The notes beneath the pieces are model-generated. The model saw only the letters and a list, made by a program, of their open reading frames with translations, made no database searches and was not told the DNA's origin. Of a stretch of 64,000 nt of DNA, positions 41,101 to 52,657 are shown one piece after another (the first letter of the stretch is position 1; each line of letters begins with the position of its first letter). The position numbers and the translations under genes were made by a program. Location of the stretch: the NCBI RefSeq assembly GCF_027579695.1, contig NC_083583.1, positions 26,671,599 through 26,735,598 on the forward strand, read 5' to 3'. The DNA comes from Neoarius graeffei (taxonomy: Eukaryota > Chordata > Actinopteri > Siluriformes > Ariidae).

Positions 41101-44100
41101 CGAAAGGTGGGGTACACCCTGGACAAGTCGCCAGGTCATCACAGGGCTGACACATAGACAACCATTCACATTCACACCTACGGTCAATTTAGAGTCACCA
41201 GTTAACCTAACCTGCATGTCTTTGGACTGTGGGGGAAACCGGAGCACCCGGAGGAAACCCACGCGGACACGGGGAGAACATGCAAACTCCGCACAGAAAG
41301 GCCCTCGCCGGCCACGGGGCTCGAACCCGGACCTTCTTGCTGTGAGGCGACACCGCTAACCACTACACCACCGTGCCGCCCTGCTTTCGACATGTCACTT
41401 TTTTTTTTTTTTTTTGGCCTCCAGTTGCTGCTTTCCTTTCTCAGTACGGATGGTTCCTGTTGGTCCTGTGTGTGGGGGTTTACTTCCTCATCCAGCATCT
41501 CAGTAAGAAAAGACCCAACCAGAATCAGAGCTCAGCTTCAGCAGTCAGTCAAGGTCAGCGTTAAAAATAAAAACCATCTTTTGAGTTTTGTGGTGAATGT
41601 GAAACTGCTTAAACAGGTGTTAACAAGTTTTGGTTTGTTTCTAGACCCGTTGTCCGTGGTAAGACGTCAAGAGGCTCTGGAGGCGTCACGGCAAAGAATG
41701 CAAGCAGAGCTGGACACCAAAGCTGCGGAGTTTAAAGAGAAACAGCAGAGAGTGAGCATTTGATTGGCTTTTTGAGAGATTTTCCGGTATTCTACAACCT
41801 AATGTCGATATGTAGTGTAGACGTATTTCATCGGTTATTCTTTACTGAGAAAAGAACAGAAAAAAAGTGGTTAAAACAGTATAGCGGAAGTTAAATGGCA
41901 GTTAAGAGTAGCCCTTTATGTTGGAAGTCTACTGTCTTAAGGACTTTCCCGGTGCTGACACTGGAAACAGGGCTTTGAACCAGAATTTTTTTCCTATTGG
42001 TTCGTTCCGAACAGAAACGGAATTTTAACGTTTCCGATTTTGGGTTCCACCATTAAATAGACGTTCCCGAACCGGTTAGAACAAAAAAAATTTCGTTTCC
42101 AGAACGGTTAATTACGTTCCCTGTCAGCGGTTTAACAAATGGCTCTAAAATTGTCTCTGTCTCATCCAGCTTAAGCCAAATGTAGGCTAATTCTATTACA
42201 ACCTTCATTAAATAAGACAAGAAATAATTCAAAACAATTATTATTTCAAATGTTGGCGATTTGGATTCTCAGTATGTCTTCCCATCTACACAAACAGAAA
42301 AAGTGCCAAAAATGAAAGATAATTCGTTTAGTGTGTTACCAAAGGCTAGTCAGGCCCTATAGAGGGCTACCGCATGACGTCACCGCGCCACGAGATTTTG
42401 TTAGGCGCCATATTGGAAGACCAAGTACACATCTATGCAAGTACATACATACATAAAACAAACTACACCTGAAATGTAGCCAGGGCCGGTTCTGCCCTAA
42501 TCTGGACGCGGGTGCAACATCGCGCAACCCCCCCCCAAAAAAAACACCAGTCTAAATCAGGACAACCATCACATAACTATAACATTTTATATTTTTTATA
42601 TTAACTATTTTAACTAAATGGGCTATAATAAATAAGCCTGCAGGCAGCCACGGCAGGCTGCCTCAGAAAAGTAACCATTTGTCCTACCTTAAAACTCGTT
42701 TTGCATTTTCTGCCTCCTTTTTTGTATTTTCAACCCTCCGTTTATTTTCTTTCCTTTTCTGAAAACCCAATTTGTGTCCAGACATTTTGTTCTGCTACCA
42801 ACGAACTAACTCGTCAGGTCTCGGCTCTCGAGCCCGCGATGATTCCCGTGGGAAGGGCAACAACTGATACATTTTTACAAACAGCCAATAGGGAGGTTGC
42901 ATCGTTCAGGCTCTTCTTTGCTCAGACACTCAGTAATTCACTTATTATCACATGGAGACGTGATAGTAGTCCACCTTCCCGCTCTCTCCATTCAATCAGC
43001 GAACATCACACAGGAAGTGAACCCCAGCGGGTCATAGAAACTTGCGCAGGCGAAGAATGACTTTTTAATTTGTAGGCTACGGAAACTTTGAGGAACGAAA
43101 TAAAAACCGGTATTAACCGGTTATCATTATTTTTAATAAGCATTTCTGTTCCGGAACATAAAAAATAATAAAGTTTCTGGTTTCGTTTCTGTTCCATGTG
43201 AAATAGAAAAAGTTCCCGGTTTTCATTTTCGTTCCTTGAACCGGTTCAAAGCCCTGACTGGAAACTTAAAAAAATCAATGATTAGATGTTAAATAGCATT
43301 TTTATCTGTTGGATTGTGTAGACTGTATGCTGTGCATGTTATTGAGAATAAGTTGTTACTATGGGGATGATTTATTTATGATTTGAATTCATCATTGGTG
43401 CCTCGGTCTCGCGAGACCATACGGGTAGCGCCCTTGGAGTGTCGTCTGTCTCTGGGTTTCTGGCATCGTCTGCTGTGACTGAGCAGGCCGACGCACGAGT
43501 TGCAGTCCCTCTTGTAGTTGGTGCAGACGTACTGGGATGTCTGTGTTGCTGGGGTTGCTGCCGCACTCTTCTGTCTCACTCGTTCTTCTTCAGCTTGCTG
43601 GCCTCTCCTTATTTATGATTTGAATTACAGCTGTTAAAAAAAATTAACTAACCCCTTCTGACCAATCAAGATTTCACTAACACTGGTCTAAAGCTACTTG
43701 AGTATAACTTTGACATCCCGAAGACATTTACTCTTACAGTCGCAGCAGCTGCCTTGAGACTTCCATTGTAAGTGTATTTGGTGTAAATGGTTTTCTGTTC
43801 TTTTCTCAGAACGGTGAAAAATATGTACTTGTCCATCGAAATCACACCTGCCTTACAGATATGGCAGCTAGAGAAGCAAAGACACTTTCAGTTGCTGAGT
43901 AATGAATATTTCTACCTCGTCCACTTTCAGCTGGAGGAGGAGAAAAGACGACAGAAAATTGAGATGTGGGAGAGCATGAAAGAAGGGAAGAGTTATAAAG
44001 GAAACGCCCGGCTTGCTCAAGTGAGTTACTGTTAAGTTTGCTTCGTGAATTTGTATCATCAAAGCATGTAACGTATCAGGTTTCTGTTTCACTCGTGCTC

Positions 44101-47100
44101 TTTCTGGGTCTTCGTAGAACAGTGACGAGGCGTCCAGTTCCACCACAGTGCTGAAGCCAAAGACGGACAAAAAGCCTCTTCGGAGCAGCGGTAAATAACG
44201 ACACAGCTGTGTGGTATCCATTATATCACCTCACATCACTTCTTGCTAGGAGTGTAAAGATTCAAATCATTGCTCTAGTCTCAACATGTATAATACCGCA
44301 CTACTGATTTGATACCACAAATCAAGAGAACTTTGGGAAGCAAAAGTGACTCAGTTGCTGTGTAGTGTGATCTGGTTGATCTGGTAAACACCGTCATGGA
44401 ATTTGTCCTTACTTTTATATTGTTTTGGAAAACTTGTACGTGAGTGAATAATATATTGCACGTAATCTACACTGAATGCAATGGGACAAAGTGAAATAAA
44501 GAACATGATTTGCTTTTGCGGAATAAGAGTAGAACAGTGACGTGTGTCTGTTTCGGTGACCGTTTTCTCATCTACTGTCACCTCGAAGTTGCTGTCGGTG
44601 ATCGGTCAGTAAAGCTACGGTCACACTACGGCTCGTGATGCTTTGCGATGGGTTATTGATGAAAATAAGGCGCTTTGGTGATAATGTCTGGCGATATACA
44701 GGTACGCTAAAAGTTGTGGTCACGCAGCAGGTGAAGACTTGACTGTCGCGCCTTCGCACGCCTGAGCGGCCAAACTCGCTCACAGAGCAGGTTGTGTGAG
44801 CTCTTGGGACCCAGTCGTTATGGGAAACACCTGATGCTGATTTGAGAGCAATCAGTACACGCATATAAGGAAGCTGTTTTCACAGAGACTTTGCGAAGTA
44901 TTATCACTGTCACGTTTGTTTCTAGCCATGTTTTATGATTCTGGTTAAATACTCTGCTTTGTGCTTTTGGTTTCGTTTGTGTTTTGTTACTCTGACCTTG
45001 CCTCACATTTTGTTTTTGTAAATATCACGCCTGAGAATAAACACTCTTCTTGCACTTGCATCGGTGTACCGCTGCATACCTGACACAATACTCGCAAAGT
45101 CTCTGTGAAAAGTGTCCTTATATACACGTGCTGATTGCGCTCAAATCAGTATCAGGTGTTTCCTGTCACGACTGGGTCCCAAGAGCACGCACCATGCGCT
45201 CTGAAGGATCCCCGCATGTAAATGCACTTTTCAAGTCTCGGGGAAGAGTCTCGGTGAGGGTATGCCGAATCGCTGTGTTAATGAGGCTCCCCTGAGCATC
45301 AGGGACCTGGATCTGAGACAAATACATCTCAAGAGGCTCGATGAAGGTTCCCTGAGCTTCGAGCTTCAGGGAATATTCCCAAACCCATCTGTGAGTATTT
45401 GCTGCTAAATTTCAGTGCATGTGTTGAATATTTTTTTGGCCACTCACGAGGTGAAGATGCACCAAAAAACAACTTGCGAAGCTCTGAGAACAATTGTCGT
45501 GCATTGCACGATTAGTGGCAATGCTACAAATTTTTCATTGCCAAATATTCACAAAGCCATCGCGAGCTGTAGTGTGACCAAGGCCTAAGTTTGTACTCTA
45601 AAATTATAAAGGCTACTGTCCAAGTTATTGCCAAAATAATTACTTTTTTTAAAACCATAGTGCGTACCGATTATTACAACCTACTGTTGTCTCTATACAC
45701 AAAATAACAAGTAGGCCTATTTTCATTTTTGAAAATATATATTATAAATTATGTGGTTAGAAAAGATGCTTATTTTCATTCAGAAATGGTAAAAATAAAA
45801 CTTTGCTCTTTCATGATTTAAAAAAAAAAGGAGAGGAGAGATGAGGTTTGGTTAGATTACTGGGTGATGCTGGAACAGTTTGTCACTCACAGGAGCATGT
45901 GGAGGAAGTGTAGCGCCATAATAAATTATGGAATTTATTTATAACTTTTAAATATTTGGTTTAATGTTTTGGGTGGGTTTTTTCCCCCCCTGCATATTCC
46001 ACAAGAAATTGACTGTAAAGTACAATAACAATGTGACGTTCAGTTGAGAAGAGTGCTTTTACTTTCAGTACTTGATTTTTATTTTCTGTCTTTTTCAGTA
46101 AATCTGGTCATTTATAGCACAGTATACCATAATCTAGCTGTATGATGTACAACCCCGATTCCAAAAAAGTTGGGACAAAGTACAAATTGTAAATAAAAAC
46201 AGAATGCAATAATTTACAAATCTCAAAAACTGATATTGTATTCACAATAGAACATAGACAACATATCAAATGTCGAAAGTGAGACATTTTGAAATTTCAT
46301 GCCAAATATTGGCTCATTTGAAATTTCATGACAGCAACACATCTCAAAAAAGTTGGGACAGGGGCAATAAGAGGCTGGAAAAGTTAAAGGTACAAAAAAG
46401 GAACAGCTGGAGGACCAAATTGCAACTCATTAGGTCAATTGGCAATAGGTCATTAACATGACTGGGTATAAAAAGAGCATCTTGGCGTGGCAGCGGCTCT
46501 CAGAAGTAAAGATGGGAAGAGGATCACCAATCCCCCTAATTCTGCACCGACAAATAGTGGAGCAATATCAGAAAGGAGTTCGACACTGTAAAATTGCAAA
46601 GAGTTTGAGCATATCATCTACAGTGCATAATATCATCAAAAGATTCAGAGAATCTGGAAGAATCTCTGTGCGTAAGGGTCAAGGCCGGAAAACCATACTG
46701 GGTGCCCGTGATCTTCGGGCCCTTAGACGGCACTGCATCACATACAGGCATGCTTCTGTATTGGAAATCACAAAATGGGCTCAGGAATATTTCCAGAGAA
46801 CATTATCTGTGAACACAATTCACCGTGCCATCCGCCGTTGCCAGCTAAAACTCTATAGTTCAAAGAAGAAGCCGTATCTAAACATGATCCAGAAGCGCAG
46901 ACGTCTTCTCTGGGCCAAGGCTCATTTAAAATGGACTGTGGCAAAGTGGAAAACTGTTCTGTGGTCAGACGAATCAAAATGTGAAGTTCTTTATGGAAAT
47001 CAGGGACGCTGTGTCATTCGGACTAAAGAGGAGAAGGACGACCAGGGCTTGAAATTAACTTTTTTTTCTTTGTGTCCCCCAGTGGTCCCGAATTCTGTGT

Positions 47101-49409
47101 TGTATTGTCCCGAATGGAAGCAATAGTGTCCCCATTTTTTTCCTCTCTGAAATAACCAGTGGTTAATATTATCATATGAAGTTACTATTGTAACTATGCG
47201 ATTTTGAACCCTTTATATCATTTTTACAATAAGTCACAAGACACAAGTGACACATGTCCTATACATCATCTACTTCAAAATTACAGTTATTGCATTTTCA
47301 GTTTATTAAACTTTGGCGATCTCACTGTATGAATAGATACCCGTTTATTTAAAGGGGCCAACTAGCTCATTCAGAAAATGTTTCAACTCCCTACATCTGC
47401 AGTACACTTTAGTTGAAAATAAGACCCCTTTTATGTTCATTTCATCTACTTATACCTTGAATATCTGTTGGCATTTATAAGGCCAACTTATAATTTTCAC
47501 CATTACCGTTATCCATAGGCCTGTGATGACCTGGCGACTTGTCCAGGGTGTACCCCGCCTTTCGCCCGTAGTCAGCTGGGATAGGCTCCAGCTTGCCCGC
47601 GACCCTGTAGAACAGGATAAAGTGGCTACAGATAATGAGATGAGACCGTTATCCATTTTTATGAACTTTCTGTTATCCATTACCGTTATCCATTTTTATG
47701 AACTTTCCGTTATCCATTTTATGAACTTTCGCTGCCGGGTGCAAATGTTAGCAACATCAGCATAGTGCCAGGTCCGAGCCTAGTTGTGCTGCTGACTGAC
47801 TAAACTTTCTGAACTAGAAAGACACCAAGAAAACTCACTTATTCTGTTGAACGGTATCTTCCGTCAATATCATCCACATCATTCCTGTTGTATGTTATAA
47901 CGTGTCTAACAGTGTTGATTAAGTTCATTCAGTTGCTAGCGTTGCCTGCAGACCAGGCGATGACACTTTGGATCCTGAAGGTCCCGGAGACGTTATGTCT
48001 GGGCTTTCAGTTTCTTCCCCGCGGTCGGTCCGCTTCAACCACTTAAGCATTTTTGTTCTGGCAAGAGTCGGCGCAGCGTGTGCGGTAGCAATTCCATTCC
48101 AAGTCCATATAATGCGGACTCCGGCCGAAGATTCTAGAACAGAATGCGCTGCTCTGTAGCCTGCGGATGCAGGTGCATCGAAAGTGTAGCTACTATGTAT
48201 TTTTCGCTGTTAACGTTTTAAAATTAAAATTGACAAATTAGGTGAATGTCTACGTATGTGTTACGGCTTTGTAAATAATATTAATGTAGAACTTTTTTTC
48301 TAGATCTATTTTTTTCCATTGTCCCGGGATTGTCCCAGATATGATAATTTTGTGTGCCGATGACATTTTTTATGGTCCCCGGGACGTCGGGACACCGTTA
48401 GTTTCGAGCGCTGAGGACGACCCAAGTTGTTATCAGCGCTCAGTTCAGAAGCCTGCATCTCTGGTATGGGGTTGCATTAGTGTGTGTGGCATGGGCAGCT
48501 TACACATCTGGAAAGACACCATCAATGCTGAAAGGTATATCCGGGTTCTAGAGCAACATACGGTATGCTCCCATTCAGACGACGTCTCTTTCAGGGAAGA
48601 CCTTGCATTTTCCAACATGACAATGCCAAACCACATACTGCATCAATTACAGCATCATGGCTGCGTAGAAGAAGGGTCCGGGTACTGAACTAGCCAGCCT
48701 GCAATCCAGATCTTTCACCCATAGAAAACATAAAACGGAAGATACGACAAAAAAGACCTAAGACAGTTGAGCAACTAGAATCCTACAATAGACAAGAATG
48801 GGTTAACATTCCTATCCCTAAACTTGAGCAACTTGTCTCCTCAGTCCCCAGACGTTTACAGACTGTTGTAAAGAGAAAAGGGGATGTCTCACAGTGGGAA
48901 ACATGGCCTTGTCCCAACTTTATTGAGATGTGTTATGAAATTTAAAATCGCCTAATTTTTCTCTTTAAATGATACATTTTCTCAGTTTAAACATCTGATA
49001 TGTCATCTATGTTCTATTCTGAATAAAATATGGAATTTTGAAACTTCCACATCATTGCAGTCCGTTTTTATTTACAATTTGTACTTTGTCCCAACTTTTT
49101 TGGAATCGGGGTTGTATATTCTTGGCCATACACTGTACATATTGTAAGCAGAGCTCTTTCACACTGTACGTCACTCTCACTCTTTCATCCTTTTATCATG
49201 TAATGCATTGTCCATTTTTAGTGTCTCCAGAGTCAGTACAAAAACACTTTTCTCTGACTGATGATTCCTGCCCCATTTAATGTTCAAGAAATGTAACTGG
49301 AATTTTTTTTATGTGTGTGTTAGGGTATAATCCATTAAGTGGTGATGGAGGAGGCACCTGTTCATGGAGACCTGGCAGACGAGGGCCCTCATCTGGCGGA
49401 TGAGGTTAA
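38050..49409 (+). CDS. selenos: selenos, selenoprotein S / VIMP (whole gene, 6 coding exons)
   Basis: Exons 38050-38140, 41425-41553, 41645-41751, 43931-44020, 44118-44190 and 49324-49409 join to 576 bases, 191 residues plus TAA. A short N-terminus is followed by one membrane segment (about residues 38-56, [19 protein letters not shown]), a cytosolic helix with [13 protein letters not shown], the motif [20 protein letters not shown] and a Gly/Arg-rich tail ([18 protein letters not shown]) ending Sec-Gly. The family is a single-pass ER-membrane selenoprotein that recruits the VCP/p97 ATPase to Derlin complexes in ER-associated degradation. RX5ASX2R (residues 81-91) corresponds to the VCP-interacting motif, with Ser where many relatives have a second Ala. 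TGA 49401-49403 is read as Sec190: it is followed by GGT TAA exactly as in human (Sec188-Gly189). All introns are GT-AG. Confidence 0.96.
38200..38275 (-). repeat. LINE 3' tail fragment
   Basis: AATCAGAATCGGAATCCGAA and CAAATTTATTGTCAAGTACG are typical reversed LINE tail sequence; selenos intron 1. Confidence 0.5.
38280..40619. other. selenos intron 1, unassigned
   Basis: No exon recognised. AGGGCGTC recurs four times in 40360-40440 (TTAGGGCGTCTTTAGGGCGT), and GGCTATTTGAATGGTACATG near 38550 is mirrored by CATGCACGTATTTAGCC. Confidence 0.4.
40633..41004 (-). repeat. V-SINE, first of a tandem pair
   Basis: Reverse orientation; flanked by CTGCTTTCGACAT at 40620-40632 and 41005-41017. Confidence 0.93.
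41018..41380 (-). repeat. V-SINE, second of a tandem pair
   Basis: Same orientation as its neighbour; followed by a third CTGCTTTCGACAT at 41381-41393. Ends 44 bases before selenos exon 2. Confidence 0.93.
41425..41553 (+). CDS. selenos: selenos coding exon 2 (membrane segment)
   Basis: Acceptor GGCCTCCAG after a 17-base T run, donor GTCAGC. It encodes [19 protein letters not shown] and [18 protein letters not shown]: the ER membrane helix and a basic juxtamembrane stretch. A V-SINE ends 44 bases upstream. Confidence 0.94.
41645..41751 (+). CDS. selenos: selenos coding exon 3 (VCP-interacting region)
   Basis: It follows TTTCTAG and ends before GTGAGC. It encodes [19 protein letters not shown] and [17 protein letters not shown], the start of the cytosolic helical/coiled-coil region aligning with human [20 protein letters not shown]. 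Confidence 0.95.
41968..43256. mobile_element. hAT non-autonomous element in selenos intron 3
   Basis: Perfect 8-base duplication ACTGGAAA at 41960-41967 and 43257-43264. Termini CAGGGCTTTGAACC and GGTTCAAAGCCCTG. Subterminal GGTTCGTTCC / GAACCGGTTAGAAC and AACCGGTTATC blocks. No transposase recognised. Confidence 0.9.
43388..43609 (-). mobile_element. Short LINE 3' insert encoding a CCHC-like terminus
   Basis: Flanked by a 15-16-base duplication (TTTATGATTTGAATT at 43373-43387 and 43611-43625). Reversed it encodes [20 protein letters not shown] and [16 protein letters not shown], resembling the YxCxxCxRxCxSxxGLxSHxRRC zinc-knuckle end of several fish LINE ORFs (one Cys replaced by Tyr here). 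Confidence 0.65.
43931..44020 (+). CDS. selenos: selenos coding exon 4
   Basis: Acceptor CACTTTCAG, donor GTGAGT; exactly 30 codons. It encodes [20 protein letters not shown] and [10 protein letters not shown], nearly identical to human [20 protein letters not shown]. Confidence 0.96.
44118..44190 (+). CDS. selenos: selenos coding exon 5
   Basis: Acceptor TCTTCGTAG, donor GTAAAT. It encodes [19 protein letters not shown] and PLRSS, matching human SSVLKRKSDRKPLRGG. The intron after it is 5.1 kb, swollen by a Tc1 copy that itself contains a hAT element. Confidence 0.94.
44610..45587. mobile_element. MITE with nested palindrome in selenos intron 5
   Basis: TACGGTCACACTACGGCTCG at the left and CGAGCTGTAGTGTGACC at the right are inverted. 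Inside, 44795-44900 (GACCCAGTCG ... TTTCACAGAGACTTTGCGA) is mirrored by 45093-45190 (TCGCAAAGTCTCTGTGAAAA ... CGACTGGGTC). The spacer 44907-45083 (TGTCACG ... CTGACA, with AATAAA) could be a small solo-LTR-like fossil. Confidence 0.6.
45600..46147. other. selenos intron 5, unassigned
   Basis: A/T-rich; no repeat or exon recognised. Confidence 0.4.
47043..48413. mobile_element. hAT non-autonomous element inside Tc1 copy 2
   Basis: Perfect 8-base duplication AGGACGAC at 47035-47042 and 48414-48421. Termini CAGGGCTTGAAATTAAC and GTTAGTTTCGAGCGCTG. The ends resemble those of the element at 13128-15602 (CAGGGCTCGAAATTC), so both may belong to one hAT family. Confidence 0.9.
47517..47644 (+). repeat. 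5'-truncated V-SINE inside the hAT
   Basis: Only the 3' third is present (CTGTGATGACCTGGCGACTT to GATAATGAGATGAG), yet it has a perfect duplication ACCGTTATCCAT (47505-47516, 47645-47656), so it arrived truncated by incomplete reverse transcription. Confidence 0.85.
49324..49409 (+). CDS. selenos: selenos terminal coding exon 6 with selenocysteine TGA
   Basis: Acceptor GTGTGTTAG. It encodes [19 protein letters not shown] and RGPSSGG, then TGA (49401-49403), GGT and TAA. Every residue of the GGUG terminus is in register with vertebrate selenoprotein S. Ordinary gene callers would end the protein two codons early. Confidence 0.95.
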
Positions 49410-49820
49410 AGGAGGTCAGAGGGATATGGCCCAAGTCACCTCTGACCCTTCAGCCATAAGAGCGCACAGAGCAACTGAAATGAAACTGTCTGCACTCATC
49501 ATGGTTCAGTAGCAGTGATTTGTAATATGAATCTTTTGCTTTTTTTTTTTAAGTTAGATTCTGTTCAATCCTCAAATTTTTTTTTTCTTCTCTCATCAGC
49601 CTATGGATTAGTTTTCTCTCAGACATTCCAAATGTTTTAAAATCTTAGTTACATCAAAGAGGATTTATAAAGTAGGATAAAGTTTTCTTGTGCAAGCTGG
49701 AGAAATTACTCTTTATTATTTGCGCATGATCATGTTTTAAACGTAAGTTTGTCTGGCTTGCAGTAATCATATTTTTGAATACATGCATTGTAGGATCTGA
49801 ACTTTTATCCATGTGAGACT

Positions 49821-49890
49821 GACCATTTCTAATGACGCCTCCTCATCAAAGGTACTCAGTCCAGTGGGGTTGGCTGATTACTTTCAGTTG
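49821..49890 (+). promoter_or_regulatory. selenos: Candidate SECIS element in selenos 3' UTR
   Basis: ATGAC at 49832-49836 (5' quartet), AAA at 49848-49850 (apical loop) 11 bases further on, and TGAT at 49875-49878 (3' quartet) have eukaryotic SECIS spacing. GCC/GGC closes helix 2, and GU/GC pairs between CTCCTC and GTGGGG extend it imperfectly. Below the quartet ACTGA (49818-49822) can pair with TCAGT (49884-49888). It lies about 430 bases after the Sec TGA. This recruits SBP2/eEFSec in the family; the fold is hand-drawn. Confidence 0.7.
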
Positions 49891-50229
49891 CGAGTGTGTG
49901 ATCTCAAAACATTGCTATACAGAACAGCATTTTAAAGGTTTGGACGTTAGATTGAACATGTATTTTTCATTCTCTTAAATTCATTCGTATTTGTAATTAA
50001 TCAGGATGTAGATTGGCTTTCGTTGGCCACTGCGTAATCCCATGGGTCATATTTCATAGTAATAACATCTGCATTAATCTAGTTTAGGAGCGAGGAGTAG
50101 AAATTGAAGAAAACCCTTCTATTAGCAGGGGTGTCCAAACTTTTGCCTGGTACAATATTTCCAGCAGCTAAAATATATTTCTTTGACCCTGTGAACAGTA
50201 CTGTGTCGAGGACTCATGACCTCAGAAGG

Positions 50230-50507
50230 AATAAATCTTGTGAATACAACGTTTGTTAGACAATCATGAAATGACTTTGCTGTACTTGTCAACTTTTCAT
50301 GATTAAAAGGCTTTACTTCTCATTTGCTGTTCAACAAGAAAGTATGGTCTCTGACTGAATTTGAGGTGTTTTTGTTTTTGCTCTCGTCCGCAGAACCTGA
50401 TCAGTGAACAAGTTCTCTGGTAATGTGTTTTCAGGTTTACTCAATGCTGATCACGGACTCTAGCGTGTTCACCACTAGATGGAGATAACCTAGCACATGA
50501 AAATAAA
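50230..50507 (+). terminator. selenos: Candidate selenos polyadenylation signals
   Basis: AATAAA occurs at 50230-50235 and 50502-50507, both downstream of the SECIS candidate, as is required for a message that keeps it. Which is used cannot be told from sequence. Confidence 0.45.
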
Positions 50508-50509
50508 AT

Positions 50510-50900
50510 GAGTGATCCTTGGAAAGGTTATTGTCATCTTCTCAGTGTATGTGATCTGATTTTGAGTAGTTGCAGCAATACTGTTAAGCTGAAATACTAC
50601 TGAAAGCATTTCATACCTCTAATGTAATAATAGCAAGACTTCGTGACTTCCAACATGTTAGAATGTTTGCATTGTATTAATATTCAGGAGCTGTAACAAA
50701 ATGAAATCAAATTTAAATTACAAACTTTCCTGGATTTGATGTGTCAGGCTTCTTGGGTTTGTTAAATACCAGGAGACGACTGTTTGATTTGGGAAAATAA
50801 GGTGAATAGGGAATAATTTGTGCAGTTTATGGGATATTTGATTAATTAACAAGAAATAGGGTCGGTTTATAAAAACAGCAACACTAACAATGAATAATTA
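50510..50900. other. Gene-free DNA downstream of selenos
   Basis: Nothing recognised. Confidence 0.4.
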
Positions 50901-52575
50901 ATTTTACTTCCACTTTTTCTGGTTGGGATTCTGGCGGCATAAGGCTGAGAAGGTGGGGTCAGATACATGTCCAGCCAAAGATTCTCCTTCTGGGTTATTC
51001 GCAAAGTGAGATATAATCTCTCCAGATCTGTCCAGTGGGACATGCCCGATACTCAGTGTACTTAGTCACACGAAGAGAACATCTCATTTCTTCCCAGGCA
51101 AGAATCATGGCCTTGGACCCACTTCACACACACGACAGTGAAAAGTTTAGGTGCATGTTGGAGATCCACTTGAAATGTTGCTAAGAGAACATCATCATCA
51201 GTAAATAACAGATGTAGACTGGAGCAGCATACTGCCATGATCCCTAACAAAGCTGTGCAAGATTAAAAAGCAAGTTCACTGTTCCATGGCCTGGGTAGAA
51301 CCTGCAATATTACTCCTTAATCCCAGATTCACCCATCAGACGCAGGCTCCCCTCCAGAACCCTGGCATAGATTTTGCTTGGGAGGCTGAACAGGATATTA
51401 TCTAGAAGTGGGACACTCCCTCTGGTAACTTTAAAAAAAAAAATTTATATATATAAAAGGGACCATCATCCCAGTCTGCCAGTCCAAATGTACTGCCCCA
51501 GATCTCTATGCAACATTGAAGAGGCCTGGTATACAACCCCAGCCTTGTTCAGCACAATTATACATTTCCAGCTGAATCTCATTTACTGCTATAACATTTT
51601 CTAGTCATAATAATGACCTCAGCTACAGAGTTGGACTCCAAAGCACCAGAGATTTCTGGCACTGCCTCTGAAAGGAGGTCATGTCCACTAGGTTAAGAAA
51701 TTACTCAAAATGTTTCTTCCATTGCTCAACGATACCTCCAGTAGAGGTCAACATTCCTCCGTACTTGCTCAGCAGAGCTTGTGCGTAGTCTTGTCTTATC
51801 CTGCTGAGGTGATAAGGATTTGGCCAGAACATTCTCTTGAAAGCCCTTCCATTCTCCAGTTTTCACTTCTTCAACTGTTTTTGCTGCAGCTCTTCTGGCT
51901 TTTCTGTGTCTCTCACTTGAATCAAGAAAGTCCTCGGAAAGCTGCCTTTCGTGGACTTTCTTGATTTGAAAGGTTCACTCACCGCTTACTGTCATGGTAG
52001 GTTCTGACAGGCTTCCAGCCACAGCTTCTTGCAGGTGCCTCCATGATCGAGGAATCAAACTTCAGACTCCATGCCCCTAACCTCACTGGGTATACAGGAG
52101 GTGTCCTTTAGGAGGTGGATGTTAAATTCATTTCTCACTGAAGTATCCACCAGATACCCCCAAGCAATCCCTGAAGGTTTTCTTGGGTTTACCAAGTAAA
52201 TCTGGCTGGTGCCCTGTATGGCGACTCCAACTCATACCAAGTGCTTGACAGTTCTGCTCCTTTCTTTAACCAAGTGTCCAAAACACATTTCTTAAAACTT
52301 AATCATACAAACACCAAATTGATCATTGAACTTTGGCCCAAGGCACTCTGATGCCAAGTACCTTTACAAGCAACCTTGCAGCAAAGTATTGACAATCTGT
52401 GGCTTGCATAGCACTCGAATAACATTTCACTACACAGGTTCAAATTCAGGACTGGTGACAGACATGCCCCAGTAATGGCTCCCTAATCCTGACAATCTTT
52501 TTTGTACCTTTCATAAGGGGCTTTAGGATTCCCCTTTCTCTAACCTCCCCTCAGATCTGTTCACCAGGGTGGCCC
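50900..52575 (-). mobile_element. Decayed LINE ORF, antisense
   Basis: Phrases such as CATCATCCCAGTCTGCCAGT, CAACATTGAAGAGGCCTGGT, GCTTCTTGCAGGTGCCTCCA and GGTTTACCAAGTAAATCTGG are typical of the reversed RT region of a common fish non-LTR retrotransposon. No reading frame longer than about 80 codons survives. Confidence 0.5.
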
Positions 52576-52657
52576 TACTGGGAGGCTTGCTTGCTTACTA
52601 CACAATCTCCTTCACCACTACAAGGTCTTGACCCACAAATGGATGATAATACATAAT

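Larger units (their letters stand above)
46149..49117 (+). mobile_element. Tc1-like transposon, copy 2, split by a hAT element
   Basis: TIR CAACCCCGATTCCAAAAAAG and CTTTTTTGGAATCGGGGTTG, with TA flanks. The transposase starts [14 protein letters not shown] at 46512 and runs through the HTH ([16 protein letters not shown]), [18 protein letters not shown] and [12 protein letters not shown] to 47042, where a hAT begins. It resumes at 48422 ([14 protein letters not shown] ... [19 protein letters not shown]). Frame changes in the second half also disable it. Confidence 0.9.

Noticed and set aside
44907-45083. Solo LTR between the arms of the selenos intron 5 palindrome
   Set aside because: TG...CA ends and a polyadenylation motif are present, but no target duplication can be read, so it is not listed as a separate element.
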